Below, piece by piece: positions 8,108 to 16,828 of a DNA stretch of 52,179 bases. The translations under genes and the position numbers were made by a program. A model generated the notes under the pieces. It saw nothing but the letters and a program-made list of their open reading frames with translations, searched no databases and had not been told where the DNA came from. Origin of the DNA: an uncultured Prevotellaceae bacterium (GTDB lineage Bacteria; Bacteroidota; Bacteroidia; Bacteroidales; Bacteroidaceae); contig CADAKX010000018.1 of NCBI GenBank assembly GCA_902788605.1, positions 1-52,179 of the forward strand. Reading direction: 5' to 3'. How positions within the stretch are numbered: the first letter of the stretch is position 1; each line of letters begins with the position of its first letter.

Positions 8108-8160
8108 ACTCACAGTCCGACGCCTTCGGACTCGCAGTCCGTCCCCGTCGGACTGTGAGT
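8108..8160. repeat. GC-rich nested palindrome (REP-like)
   Basis: ACTCACAGTCCGACG (8108-8122) is the perfect inverse of 8146-8160. The 23-base centre contains a second hairpin, CGGACT-CGC-AGTCCG (8127-8141). There is no T-tail, so it is not a simple terminator; it looks like a dispersed palindromic element downstream of the blaR1-like gene. Confidence 0.7.
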
Positions 8161-8183
8161 CCGTTCACTACGGAAAAAAGACA

Positions 8184-8215
8184 GGCTGGGGAATACTTCT
8201 CAGCATCCCCCAGCC
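8184..8215. terminator. terminator of the blaI-blaR1-like operon
   Basis: GGCTGGGG (8184-8191) pairs with CCCCAGCC (8208-8215) around a 16-base loop. An AAAAAAG run precedes it on the plus strand and so forms a T-run after the hairpin for leftward transcription. Confidence 0.65.
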
Positions 8216-8272
8216 TTGTACCTGGTACTCTAACTACTTACTATTATTATTGACTTATTTGTCTGAATAATT

Positions 8273-10003
8273 TTACTTGGTTTGAAAATCGACAAGATGC
8301 TGCTCTGGCGAAGAAGAACTCTTCTTGAATACCACCTTCTTCAGGTCATCGGCAGGAAGATCGGGCAGACTGTTCCTATCGAAAGGCTTGCCATTAAGAG
8401 ACAGTTTTACGTTTTCCTGTAGCATCAATCCAAAGTAGTCACTGGCTGACCTTTGGAGAACCATATCACGACGGGTGATGATACGTGACGAGCCTTCCAT
8501 ATCAACGTAGGTGGCACCCAAAGGAATGTTGACCAAGTAATACTGACGCAAACGCGGAGGCACTTTGCTATCTTTGTTCTCATACCAAACTATCATTCTT
8601 TCGCGTTTGTTAAACGGTTGATGTCTCTGCGTGCGATCAAAGATGGGTACAACGAGATACGTATAGCCTTGCTTGGTAGTAAGGGGCAATAGTCCCTTCA
8701 TCAGTGGTTTAGGCATCGCTTTCATTAGGCGTTGTACCTCGGCTTTCAACGCAGGGTCTAAGTTGTCTGGCCACTTTACATTGCCATAGCTACCGTCAGA
8801 GTTGACGTAAGGCTGAACGGTGATATTACCACCAATGCCGCGAGCACGCATGTCATCGGTGTACTGCATGTTCTGCTCCAACCAATACATCACCATTTCA
8901 TAGCGCTTGTCAGCATTACTTGGCATCGGTTTCTTGGCATCATACTCTAACGACTCGTCGCGCACAAAGGTGTAGACATAATCGTTGTCATTGCTGCCAG
9001 ACAAAGGTTGGGCAACGTTCTTAACTTGAGCAAAGGCAGCAAGTGCCATAACACTCAGGGGCAAAAGATAGGCTGCTTTCAGCGACGCCCATCGTCGGGA
9101 TGGTTTCTGATACATCATTTTGAATCTTCTTTTAATTGGACTTTGGTTCAAAGCGTTGACGACAGGCTGCAGTCCCGTGCCAGTGGCTTTACGTATTAAT
9201 AACAGCTGATATTCTTCATCTTTAACACCCAAGGAAAGCACACGACGGTCGGCCTGGTATTCGTGAACATCGCGCAGGTCTTGGCGTAGCATCCATACAA
9301 AGGGCACACACCACAGCATGCGGCATACCAGTTCACAAAAGAGCATGTCCCATGAATGTCCCAAGCAGATATGAGCCTGCTCATGGCTGACGATGAGCTG
9401 TGCCGACTTCTCTCCCTTTTTCACTTGCATAGCGTCAGACGGACTGAGAATCATCCACCGCATCCAACTGCATGGAGTATCTACAGCGGGATGAGTCAAC
9501 ACATGCACATAGTTTGGCAGGCCCTCCACCTCAATACGCTTGCCACGATGAATGAGCAGAAGCAAGGAGAAAACCTGCCAAAGGAAATACAGACAGCTTA
9601 CCACAACACCAATTATATAAATGGCAATGAGGCCGACGATATAGATATTGGCATTCTGTGAGGCCTTAGCCTCTTGAATCTGATGTGAGTCTCTACTAAC
9701 AGGAAGTGGCTGTAGTGATGCCTCCACATCCGGACTATTGGTGGAGAGTGGCATATCGGTCAGAAGCGGACTGTGGACGTTTTGAATCTGGCATTCAATC
9801 ATCTCACGCCCTTTGGCCACAATATTGGTCTCATTAGTCTCTATCTGACACATTGGAAGCACCATGCTGGTTATGAGAATAGTCAACAACACCACACGGT
9901 TGACATGATGCAGCGTCTCACGCTTCATCATCAGTCCGAAGAACGAATAGAGGAGTGTAAGTACTACCCCCCAGCGTATGATATAAATGATGAATGATGC
10001 CAT
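8273..10003 (-). CDS. BlaR1/MecR1-type M56 membrane peptidase with TonB-like C-terminus
   Basis: A 576-residue membrane protein. Four membrane segments lie in residues of about 1-330 (near 5-22, 35-52, 120-145, 310-330). The zinc metallopeptidase site of family M56 is HEQAH near residue 207, with HEYQADR downstream supplying a further ligand. In the family such a protein senses a signal and cleaves or inactivates a BlaI/MecI repressor. The C-terminal 240 residues are not a penicillin-binding domain; part (ITVQPYVNSDGSYGNVKW...LKAEVQRLMKAMP) resembles TonB C-terminal domains, a fusion known in Bacteroidetes BlaR1 homologues. It starts 6 bases after the blaI-like gene. The signal is unknown and need not be beta-lactam. 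Confidence 0.85.
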   Translation of the reverse strand: MASFIIYIIRWGVVLTLLYSFFGLMMKRETLHHVNRVVLLTILITSMVLPMCQIETNETNIVAKGREMIECQIQNVHSPLLTDMPLSTNSPDVEASLQPLPVSRDSHQIQEAKASQNANIYIVGLIAIYIIGVVVSCLYFLWQVFSLLLLIHRGKRIEVEGLPNYVHVLTHPAVDTPCSWMRWMILSPSDAMQVKKGEKSAQLIVSHEQAHICLGHSWDMLFCELVCRMLWCVPFVWMLRQDLRDVHEYQADRRVLSLGVKDEEYQLLLIRKATGTGLQPVVNALNQSPIKRRFKMMYQKPSRRWASLKAAYLLPLSVMALAAFAQVKNVAQPLSGSNDNDYVYTFVRDESLEYDAKKPMPSNADKRYEMVMYWLEQNMQYTDDMRARGIGGNITVQPYVNSDGSYGNVKWPDNLDPALKAEVQRLMKAMPKPLMKGLLPLTTKQGYTYLVVPIFDRTQRHQPFNKRERMIVWYENKDSKVPPRLRQYYLVNIPLGATYVDMEGSSRIITRRDMVLQRSASDYFGLMLQENVKLSLNGKPFDRNSLPDLPADDLKKVVFKKSSSSPEQHLVDFQTK

Positions 10004-10009
10004 TGTGTT

Positions 10010-10372
10010 TTAGCGCTTATTGTTTTTCAGTTCCTGCAGGTAGTCCAGCAGTTCCTGTTCCGTCACGTTCTCATTCTCAATCAAGGCAGACACCAACTTG
10101 AGGTACGACTTCTTGAAATAGTGGTCTACAAAGGTACCCAACTTCGACTTTCCATAATCCTCCTTGGCAATGGTCGAGCTATAGACATAGCCACGTCCTT
10201 TTGGTTCGTGAGTCAGGAATCCCTTGCGTTCCAGAATCTGGAAAACGGTGGCAATCGTGTTGATATGGGGCACAGGCTCCTCATAAGTGGCCTGCACGTC
10301 CTTTGGAGCACATGGCTCAATCTGCCAGATCTTCTCCATTACCTCTTCTTCTTTCGTGGTCAACTTGTTCAT
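10010..10372 (-). CDS. BlaI/MecI-family transcriptional repressor
   Basis: A 120-residue winged-helix repressor starting MNKLTTKEEEVMEKIW. The helix-turn-helix (residues of about 8-70, HINTIATVFQILERKGFLTHEPKGRGYVYSS) and the C-terminal dimerisation region are both present. The frame is open to 10456, but the promoter box at 10425-10432 lies inside that extension, so ATG 10372 is the better start. It is the first gene of a two-gene unit with the M56 peptidase and probably represses its own promoter. Confidence 0.9.
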   Translation of the reverse strand: MNKLTTKEEEVMEKIWQIEPCAPKDVQATYEEPVPHINTIATVFQILERKGFLTHEPKGRGYVYSSTIAKEDYGKSKLGTFVDHYFKKSYLKLVSALIENENVTEQELLDYLQELKNNKR

Positions 10373-10424
10373 AATCGTATGATATTTCGTTTTAAGTTTC
10401 AACGATGTTTTTAGTTTGATGCTG

Positions 10425-10457
10425 CAAAGATATATTTTTTTATTTGTTACTTCCAAA
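10425..10457 (-). promoter_or_regulatory. promoter of the blaI-blaR1-like operon
   Basis: On the minus strand TATCTTTG (10425-10432) is preceded 21 bases upstream by TTTG (10454-10457). It lies 53 bases before the repressor ATG. Confidence 0.75.
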
Positions 10458-10562
10458 TATTCAGCAATTTTTTAACCTATTTTTTTAGTTGAAAAACACA
10501 TAATTATCCTTCCAGCCCAAAGCCAATCAGGGTTTATAGGGCTGTCATCTTTGCCTTAAAGG

Positions 10563-10716
10563 GATAGTTTCTATGACCTGTTCGGATGGTTTCTATGACT
10601 CATTGCAATCATCTCTATACCCCCATAGGGATTATTGCAATGACTCGAAAAGATTATCCCAATGAGTTGTTCGAACTATCGCAATAACTCGAAAAGATTA
10701 TCCCAATGAACCTTAT
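10563..10716. repeat. seven degenerate tandem units of exactly 22 bp
   Basis: Units start at 10563, 10585, 10607, 10629, 10651, 10673 and 10695 with no length variation. The loose consensus is nGATTATCNCAATGACTCGAA; unit cores include TTTCTATGACCTG, TTTCTATGACTCA, TATTGCAATGACTCG and TATCCCAATGAGTTG. Twenty-two is not a multiple of three and there is no open frame through it, so it is not protein coding. There are no spacers, so it is not CRISPR. It fills most of the 10458-10773 gap between two divergent promoters. Confidence 0.85.
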
Positions 10717-10773
10717 ACACACAAAAACAATAAAAAACAATCTATAAAGACGCTTATTATCAGAAATATTGTG

Positions 10774-10781
10774 TAACTTTG
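10774..10781 (+). promoter_or_regulatory. -7 box of the first envelope-cluster gene
   Basis: TAACTTTG followed by C matches TAnnTTTG, 23 bases before the ATG at 10805. The open frame begins at a TTG just upstream of this box (10769) and runs through it, so that start is unlikely. Confidence 0.75.
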
Positions 10782-10804
10782 CACCAAATATTCGATTTAT
10801 TATT

Positions 10805-12016
10805 ATGAAAATCCCTTTTTCGCCACCCTATATTGACGATAGCGTAATAGCAGAAGTAACCGACTCACTGAAGTCAGGTTGGATTACCACAGGTCCAAAG
10901 GTAAAGGCCTTGGAAGAAGAAATCCAGAAACTATCAAACGCCCAGCGTGTGCTGTGCGTCAACTCATGGACAACAGGTGCCATTCTGATGCTTCGCTGGC
11001 TGGGCATTCAGCCTGGCGACGAGGTCATTGTGCCGGCCTATACCTATTGCGCCACAGCCCTCGCTGTGCTGTGGGCAGGTGGTAAGCCTGTGCTGGTGGA
11101 CTCTAGCGACGACCTGAACATATCGGTAGAAGCCATCCGCAAAGCCATCACTCCCAAGACAAAGGCCATCATACCCGTAGATATTGCTGGTTGGCCCTGC
11201 GACTACGATGCCATCATGCAACTGGTCAACGAGCCTGAGATTAAGGGTATGTTCCAGGCCACATCGCCTGTGATGGAGAAGTTGGGACGCATTATCGTTA
11301 TCAGCGACTCGGCCCACTCTATCGGTGCCTACTATCATCAGCAGCACTCTGGCTCAGAGACTGACATCGCCATCTTCTCGCTCCATGCGGTGAAGAACGT
11401 AACGACAGCTGAGGGTGGAGCCATCTGCATGAATATGCCCCAGCCGTTTGACAACGACGAGTTGTATGCAGAGTTGCGCATGAAAGCGCTAAACTGCCAG
11501 ACCAAGGATGCCTTTACCAAGACGAAGGTTGGTGGCTGGCGCTATGATATCGTTGGCATGGGCATGAAGGCCAATATGGCCGACGTGAATGCTGCCATCG
11601 GCCTGGCACAGATTCGCCAGTATGAGGACTTGCTCAAGGAGCGCAAGCGCGTGTTCGAGGCCTATAACAACGCCTTCAAGGATCAGTCATGGAGCATCCT
11701 GCCTCCCTGCAACGACGGCACCAGAGAGACCTCCTATCATGTCTATGCCCTGCGCATCAAGGATATCACCGAAGAGCAGCGCGACGAGATTATCAACGAG
11801 ATTTCGAAGAGCGAGGTGGCTGTCAACGTGCACTTCATCCCCCTGCCCATGCTCACCTTCTTCCACGGACTGGGCTATCAGATAGAGGACTATCCGCAGG
11901 CCTACGAGAACTATCACCACGAGATCTCCCTGCCCTGCTATCCACAACTGACCAATGAGCAGCTGGACTTCATCACCACAACAGTGATCAACGCCGTTCA
12001 CACCGTATTGAAATAA
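10805..12016 (+). CDS. DegT/DnrJ/EryC1-family sugar aminotransferase
   Basis: A 403-residue PLP enzyme that would transfer an amino group to a nucleotide-linked keto sugar for surface polysaccharide or LPS. It opens with the family hallmark (PFSPPYIDDSVIAEV...SGWITTGPKVKALEEEI), has the PLP-contact region SDSAHSIGA and the Schiff-base lysine in SLHAVKNVTTAEGGAI. Length is typical of the family. The next gene, a glycosyltransferase, starts 2 bases after the stop, so the two are co-transcribed. A decayed relative lies at 4248. The exact sugar cannot be read from sequence. Confidence 0.9.
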   Translation: MKIPFSPPYIDDSVIAEVTDSLKSGWITTGPKVKALEEEIQKLSNAQRVLCVNSWTTGAILMLRWLGIQPGDEVIVPAYTYCATALAVLWAGGKPVLVDSSDDLNISVEAIRKAITPKTKAIIPVDIAGWPCDYDAIMQLVNEPEIKGMFQATSPVMEKLGRIIVISDSAHSIGAYYHQQHSGSETDIAIFSLHAVKNVTTAEGGAICMNMPQPFDNDELYAELRMKALNCQTKDAFTKTKVGGWRYDIVGMGMKANMADVNAAIGLAQIRQYEDLLKERKRVFEAYNNAFKDQSWSILPPCNDGTRETSYHVYALRIKDITEEQRDEIINEISKSEVAVNVHFIPLPMLTFFHGLGYQIEDYPQAYENYHHEISLPCYPQLTNEQLDFITTTVINAVHTVLK

Positions 12017-12018
12017 CT

Positions 12019-12774
12019 ATGAGCGAAGACAACAAGATTTCGGTAATCATCAACACCTATAACGCTGAGCAGCACCTGCGCAAGGTGCTCGACTCGGTGA
12101 AGGACTTTGACGAGGTGGTGGTGTGCGATATGGAGAGCACTGACCACACGCTGGAGATTGCCAAGGAGTATGGCTGCAAGATTGTGACCTTCCCCAAGGA
12201 GAACCACACTTGCTGCGAGCCTGCCAGGACATTTGCCATCCAGAGTGCCTCAAACAAATGGGCCTTTGTGGTGGATGCCGACGAGATTGTAACACCTGAA
12301 CTTCGCGAAGAGCTCTACCAGATAATCCAGCAGCCCAACGTTGCCGCTGGATACTATATTCCTCGCCAAAACATGTTTATGAGCATGTTTGTGCGCGACT
12401 TCCACTACGACTATCAACTTCGCTTCCTGGTGCGCGAGGGCACAGAATGGCCACCTTATATCCATTCGCTGCCAAAAGTGCCTGGACGCGTGGAGAAACT
12501 GAAAGCAAGGAAAGAGGCTCGTCTGCTGCACCTGATGGACGAGACCATGCATGAGTATATCACCAAGATGAACATCTATACCGACAACGAGACCGACAAG
12601 AAGCAGTATGGCACGTTGGCCCTGTTCTGGCGTCCCTTGTGGCGATTCTTCAAGAGCTACGTGATGGATGGCAGCTTCCGCATGGGCACACGCGGCCTTA
12701 TCCGCTCGTTGATGGCGGCCCAATATCAGTTCATCCTGGTATCAAAGATTATCGAGAAGCGTTATCGCGGTTAA
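12019..12774 (+). CDS. family 2 glycosyltransferase (LgtF/WaaE-like)
   Basis: A 251-residue cytoplasmic GT-A enzyme. Residues 7-100 carry the nucleotide-sugar fold (KISVIINTYNAEQHLRKVLDSV), with the metal-binding DADE motif near residue 90. The short form with a CCEPARTFAI segment resembles glucosyl- or heptosyl-adding enzymes of LPS core (LgtF/WaaE group); donor and acceptor are unknown. It is translationally close to the aminotransferase and overlaps the convergent LicD gene by 26 bases. Confidence 0.88.
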   Translation: MSEDNKISVIINTYNAEQHLRKVLDSVKDFDEVVVCDMESTDHTLEIAKEYGCKIVTFPKENHTCCEPARTFAIQSASNKWAFVVDADEIVTPELREELYQIIQQPNVAAGYYIPRQNMFMSMFVRDFHYDYQLRFLVREGTEWPPYIHSLPKVPGRVEKLKARKEARLLHLMDETMHEYITKMNIYTDNETDKKQYGTLALFWRPLWRFFKSYVMDGSFRMGTRGLIRSLMAAQYQFILVSKIIEKRYRG

Positions 12775-13597
12775 CAAACGAACGCTTGTCCTGATACTGT
12801 CGGAAAGGCAGGTTATAATCCAAATAGAAGAAATTGTGCTGACGCTGGTTGTCGTGAGGAGGAACAACCATATAGTCGCCGTACTTGTTGCGAAGATAGG
12901 CATCAGCATGCTCCACTCCCATCACCTCGTGGCCCTCAAACATCACAGGCGTAGGCTTACCCAGCATGGTCTTGGGAATCACACCATTCACGCCATCGTC
13001 GTAGTCAAGCACATACTCCGACGTCTCATAGTCGTAGGCCAGATAGGAAGCCCTGAGTTGCTTGCGGGCCCACTCGTGAGTAAAGAGCTTCTGTATCAAG
13101 AGCACAGGCCACGAACTGGGGCCATGTCCATGCTTATAGGGGTCGCGATGGAGGAAATAGAGCAACTTGTCCATCGCCTTGTAACGAGCCACACACAGTC
13201 GGCGAGCCAACTTTGACACAGGTGCGCCATCGATGGGGAAGACATCGATATAGATACCGCCCACATAGTCACTATGCTCACGCTCTATCAGCGTAGTACT
13301 GCCATCGACAATCTTGCCAAAGCCACCAGGGTAACTGGCGTCTGTCTCGATAGACAAGGCCTCGAGAGGCTGCGGCAACCACTCGTGGGCATGCATCATC
13401 AACTGGTCGTAGTCAGGACGAGGCATGCAGATATCCATATCGTCGTCCCAGGGAATAAAACCCTTGTGACGAATGGCGCCCAACATGGTGCCTGCCCAAC
13501 AATAGTAAGTCAGATGATGCTCGCGGCAGACCTTGTCAACAGACAACAGAATCTGCAGAATATGCTCGTGTAAAGTATCGATATCGTAAGATGCCAT
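12749..13597 (-). CDS. licD: LicD-family phosphotransferase
   Basis: A 282-residue protein of the LicD group, nucleotidyltransferase-fold enzymes that move phosphocholine or related phospho-groups onto cell-surface glycans. Near the N-terminus it has the diagnostic YYCWAGTMLGAIRHKGF followed by PWDDDMDICM, the acidic metal site. No signal peptide; a cytoplasmic or membrane-peripheral enzyme. No choline kinase or CTP transferase gene (licA/licC) is nearby, so the donor may not be CDP-choline. It has its own promoter and converges on the glycosyltransferase at 12019. Confidence 0.88.
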   Translation of the reverse strand: MASYDIDTLHEHILQILLSVDKVCREHHLTYYCWAGTMLGAIRHKGFIPWDDDMDICMPRPDYDQLMMHAHEWLPQPLEALSIETDASYPGGFGKIVDGSTTLIEREHSDYVGGIYIDVFPIDGAPVSKLARRLCVARYKAMDKLLYFLHRDPYKHGHGPSSWPVLLIQKLFTHEWARKQLRASYLAYDYETSEYVLDYDDGVNGVIPKTMLGKPTPVMFEGHEVMGVEHADAYLRNKYGDYMVVPPHDNQRQHNFFYLDYNLPFRQYQDKRSFVNRDNASR

Positions 13598-13621
13598 AAT
13601 GATTCTATGTTTTTACTCTGC

Positions 13622-13652
13622 CAAAGGTAGTACAAAAAACTGAATTGGCAAA
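13622..13652 (-). promoter_or_regulatory. promoter of licD
   Basis: On the minus strand TACCTTTG (13622-13629) and TTTG (13649-13652) are about 20 bases apart, 25 bases before the LicD ATG. Confidence 0.7.
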
Positions 13653-13691
13653 ATAATTCTTTTTATATTTGCACAATCACTGATTATTTAG

Positions 13692-13699
13692 TACTTTTG
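13692..13699 (+). promoter_or_regulatory. -7 box of the family 4 glycosyltransferase gene
   Basis: TACTTTTG followed by C matches TAnnTTTG and lies 43 bases before ATG 13742. It is back to back with the licD promoter. Confidence 0.7.
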
Positions 13700-13741
13700 C
13701 AAACAGAATACATATATATAAAGGGAAAAGACAACGTCCAC

Positions 13742-14824
13742 ATGAAGATATTCCACATTGTCTCTAACAAAGAATGGGGAGGCGGCGAACAATATGTTTA
13801 CGACCTCTGTCAGCGCCAGCGCAAAGACGGCATAGAAGTAAACATCATCTGCAAACCCATCGACAGCATCAGCAAGAAATACGAGGAAGCCGGCATCACG
13901 GTCTATCGCATGCCCCTGGGAGGCGCGTTAGACTTGAAGAGTGGCTGGCAGCTAGGCTCTATCGTCAAAAAGGCCGGCAAATGCACTATACATGCTCACA
14001 ACTTCAAGGATGCCTATACGGCATGCTATGCCAGGAAGTTCTCTGGCCGCAAGGATATTCAGGTGGTGATGTGTCGCCATCTGACTCGTCCTGGCAAGAA
14101 CACCATGCTCTATCGCTGGCTGTATGGACAGTTGGACAGACTGATCATGGACTCACAGATTTCCACCGACGCATTCCTGGGCACCAACCCAACGATTGAC
14201 ACCAAGAAACTGGGCATCGTCCATACCAGCATCGTGGTGCCCGAGAATACTGTTCCTGTGGATGTCCGTACCGAGTTCAACATCCCAGCAGAGACTGTGC
14301 TGGCTATGTTTCATGGCCGACTGGACCCAGAGAAAGGCATCGACGTGCTGTTGGACGCTGTAGAGCAGATTAAAGACAAGAACTTCAAGCTGGTGCTCAT
14401 TGGCAAGGGAAGCGATGAGTATACCGAGCATCTCAAGACTGCTGTCAGCAGCAAAGGCATCGCTGATAAGATTGTCTTTGCAGGCTTCCGTCATCCCGTA
14501 TTGCCCTATGTGGCTGGTGCCGACTTCGGCATTCTGGCCTCTACTGTACGCGAAGGTTGTCCGTTGTCACCTCAGGAATATATGTCGCAAGGACATCCTG
14601 TGGTTGTCACTGATAATGGTGGTCAGCGCGAATACGTAGAAGACGGTCGCAATGGCTTGCTCGTTGCGCCAGGCAATGCCAACCAACTGGCAGAGGCCAT
14701 GAGCCGACTCATCGATGATGCCGACCTGCGCCAGAAGCTGGGCAGTCAGGCCAAGGCAGACTTCAACGACCATCTGAACTACGAGCATTTCTACGCCCAG
14801 ATCAAGACGATATACGCAGACTAA
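13742..14824 (+). CDS. family 4 (GT-B) glycosyltransferase
   Basis: A 360-residue retaining glycosyltransferase. The N-terminal Rossmann domain contains the acceptor loop WGGGEQYVYDL; the C-terminal domain (from about residue 185) has MFHGRLDPEKGIDVLLDAV and the donor-binding EX7E motif in REGCPLSPQEYMS. Start ATG 13742 (MKIFHIVSNKEWGGG) is preferred over the longer frame from a TTG at 13697 inside the promoter box. The acyltransferase gene follows 11 bases after the stop, suggesting joint action on a lipid-linked glycan such as LPS core. The sugar is unknown. Confidence 0.9.
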   Translation: MKIFHIVSNKEWGGGEQYVYDLCQRQRKDGIEVNIICKPIDSISKKYEEAGITVYRMPLGGALDLKSGWQLGSIVKKAGKCTIHAHNFKDAYTACYARKFSGRKDIQVVMCRHLTRPGKNTMLYRWLYGQLDRLIMDSQISTDAFLGTNPTIDTKKLGIVHTSIVVPENTVPVDVRTEFNIPAETVLAMFHGRLDPEKGIDVLLDAVEQIKDKNFKLVLIGKGSDEYTEHLKTAVSSKGIADKIVFAGFRHPVLPYVAGADFGILASTVREGCPLSPQEYMSQGHPVVVTDNGGQREYVEDGRNGLLVAPGNANQLAEAMSRLIDDADLRQKLGSQAKADFNDHLNYEHFYAQIKTIYAD

Positions 14825-14835
14825 CACAGCACGAT

Positions 14836-15786
14836 ATGAAAAAAGCGTTATACTATCTGCTTTACGCTTCATGGCACCTGCTGTCGCACCTTCCTTTAAG
14901 TGCGCTGTATGTGCTGAGCAACTTCATCTTCTTTATCGTGTTCCGCATCTTGAGATATCGTCGTCGCACGGTGTGGGTCAATCTCGTCACCTCTTTCCCA
15001 GAACTAGAACCTGAAGAGCATAAGGATATCGAGCGCAAGTTCTACAGATGGTTCTGCGACTATCTGGTAGAAAATATCAAGCTGATGAACATGAAGCCCG
15101 AGGAGATGAAACAGCGCCTGGTCTTCAAGAATACTGAGGCTGTGGATCAATGCGTCAAAGAGGGACAGTCGTGCGCTGTCTATCTGGGACATCTCTGCAA
15201 CTGGGAATGGATCACCTCCCTACCCTTCTGGGTCGCTCCAGAGGCACAGTGCGGACAGTTGTATCATCCCCTGGAGAACAAGGACTTCGACAGGCTACTG
15301 CTGAATATCCGCCAACGCTTTGGTGCCGTATGCATTCCCATGAACGACTCGCTGCGACGCATCCTGGACTATAAGCGCCAGGGCAAACAGACCGTCATTG
15401 GCTATATTGCCGATCAGGCACCCTTCTGGTGGAATATCCATCACTGGTGCCAGTTCCTCCATCACGACACTGCTGTGCTTTCTGGCACTGAGCGCATTGC
15501 CACGAAACTGGATCAGGCTGTGTTCTATCTTGACGTGCATCGTGTGAAGCGCGGATATTATGAGGCAGAGTTCAAACTCATCACACGCGATCCCAAGAAG
15601 ATGGAGGAGTTTCAACTGACAGATATCTACTTCAACGAACTGGAAAAGAGCATCCGCCGACAGCCTGAGTGCTATCTATGGACGCATGATCGCTGGAAGC
15701 GCACACGCGAACGCTTTAACCGCCGTTTCGAGGTGATTGACGGCAAGGTGCATGAAAAGTTAAAGCCCGAAGAGGTGATGGGTTAG
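14836..15786 (+). CDS. LpxL/HtrB-like lysophospholipid or lipid A acyltransferase
   Basis: A 316-residue inner-membrane acyltransferase. An N-terminal membrane segment (residues of about 15-37, LSALYVLSNFIFFIVFRIL) precedes the basic RYRRRTVWVNL stretch. The catalytic HX4E motif is HLCNWE near residue 118. In the family it adds a secondary acyl chain to lipid A on the cytoplasmic face. It probably shares the promoter at 13692 with the glycosyltransferase and overlaps the convergent gene at 15783 by four bases. Bacteroidales lipid A is usually penta-acylated, so one such enzyme is expected per genome; whether this is that copy needs genome context. Confidence 0.88.
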   Translation: MKKALYYLLYASWHLLSHLPLSALYVLSNFIFFIVFRILRYRRRTVWVNLVTSFPELEPEEHKDIERKFYRWFCDYLVENIKLMNMKPEEMKQRLVFKNTEAVDQCVKEGQSCAVYLGHLCNWEWITSLPFWVAPEAQCGQLYHPLENKDFDRLLLNIRQRFGAVCIPMNDSLRRILDYKRQGKQTVIGYIADQAPFWWNIHHWCQFLHHDTAVLSGTERIATKLDQAVFYLDVHRVKRGYYEAEFKLITRDPKKMEEFQLTDIYFNELEKSIRRQPECYLWTHDRWKRTRERFNRRFEVIDGKVHEKLKPEEVMG

Positions 15787-16700
15787 CTATGCAGGAAGCC
15801 AAACCATTTCCCTACCTCGTAACAACAGACATCCAAGAAGCTGCCATCCAATAACCTGGGATACTCGCGGATAATCTCCTGACGGTTATCCCCATCGTAG
15901 CTATGGAATCGCTTCATCCAGCGCCCACGAAGGCATCTCCACTGCAAGGACGTTAGCTGCAGGATATCCGCTATACGACTAATCACACTGGCATTGTCGC
16001 GCCAGTTCTGGCCGTGGTCCATGGACTTCACGCTGACCTTGTTCTCGTGCTGACGGAAGCGATTCAACCGACGACACACTTCTATCACTTGTCCATGCTG
16101 ACAGACATAGGTCCAAAACAGCCAGTCGCCACAGAAGCGATGTTCCTGATAATCCTTGGGCAGGAGCGAGAACACCGACTTGCGAAACACAGCCATACTG
16201 GCATTATAGATACGACTATCCACCAGCATCTTCTTTCTCAGGAAATCGTTACTCTCGAAGATATTAATGGCACCAGAACTGCCTTTCTTATGCCATGTGT
16301 ACGACAATTCCTTTCCATCACTACCAATCATCGTGGAATGCGAGTAGGCCACCACTGCCGTTGGGCTCTTTTCTAATTGCTCAACAAGGGTCTGGAGGAA
16401 GTCGCACTCTGCCACATCATCACTCTCTGCTATCCAGATGTATTCGCCACAGGCCAACTGGACGCCTCGCTCCCATTGAATAAAGGTGTTGCGTGTATTC
16501 ACTTCATTGAACACGATATGGCTCACATGTGGATTGAAGGCATAACTATTGATGATGTCACGACTATTGTCTGGCGAACAGTCGTCCAAGATAATCAACT
16601 CAAAATCCTGAAAAGTCTGATTTAGCACACTGTCGATACGCTCTTTCAGATAGGGCGCATGATTATAGTTAGGGATTACTACACTTACTTTGGGAGTCAT
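15783..16700 (-). CDS. family 2 glycosyltransferase
   Basis: A 305-residue GT-A glycosyltransferase with a typical N-terminus (VSVVIPNYNHAPYLKERIDSVLNQTFQDFELIILDD) and metal-binding IAESDD near residue 93. The C-terminal third is helical and aromatic. Cytoplasmic, acting on undecaprenyl- or lipid A-linked acceptors in this context. Start ATG 16700 is 20 bases after the minus-strand promoter box. Substrate unknown. Confidence 0.88.
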   Translation of the reverse strand: MTPKVSVVIPNYNHAPYLKERIDSVLNQTFQDFELIILDDCSPDNSRDIINSYAFNPHVSHIVFNEVNTRNTFIQWERGVQLACGEYIWIAESDDVAECDFLQTLVEQLEKSPTAVVAYSHSTMIGSDGKELSYTWHKKGSSGAINIFESNDFLRKKMLVDSRIYNASMAVFRKSVFSLLPKDYQEHRFCGDWLFWTYVCQHGQVIEVCRRLNRFRQHENKVSVKSMDHGQNWRDNASVISRIADILQLTSLQWRCLRGRWMKRFHSYDGDNRQEIIREYPRLLDGSFLDVCCYEVGKWFGFLHS

Positions 16701-16719
16701 CGCATTCTGTTGTTTTCGG

Positions 16720-16727
16720 CAAAATTA
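16720..16727 (-). promoter_or_regulatory. -7 box of the 15783-16700 glycosyltransferase
   Basis: On the minus strand TAATTTTG matches TAnnTTTG, with GC following (toward the gene). Confidence 0.65.
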
Positions 16728-16812
16728 CACATAAAAAAAGCAATAAGCAGCAATAAAGACGATAATTGACAATTATTAACTATCCCACAATCTCCCTTTT
16801 GCCCGTTTTTCG

Positions 16813-16820
16813 TAACTTTG
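16813..16820 (+). promoter_or_regulatory. -7 box of the 16829 glycosyltransferase, almost leaderless
   Basis: TAACTTTG matches TAnnTTTG. The ATG at 16829 is only 9 bases after the box, so the mRNA leader would be about 5 bases or less. Confidence 0.7.
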
Positions 16821-16828
16821 TAGCCCAT

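Noticed and set aside
10563-10716. CRISPR array
   Set aside because: The 22-bp units are directly adjacent with no spacers, and no cas genes are present.
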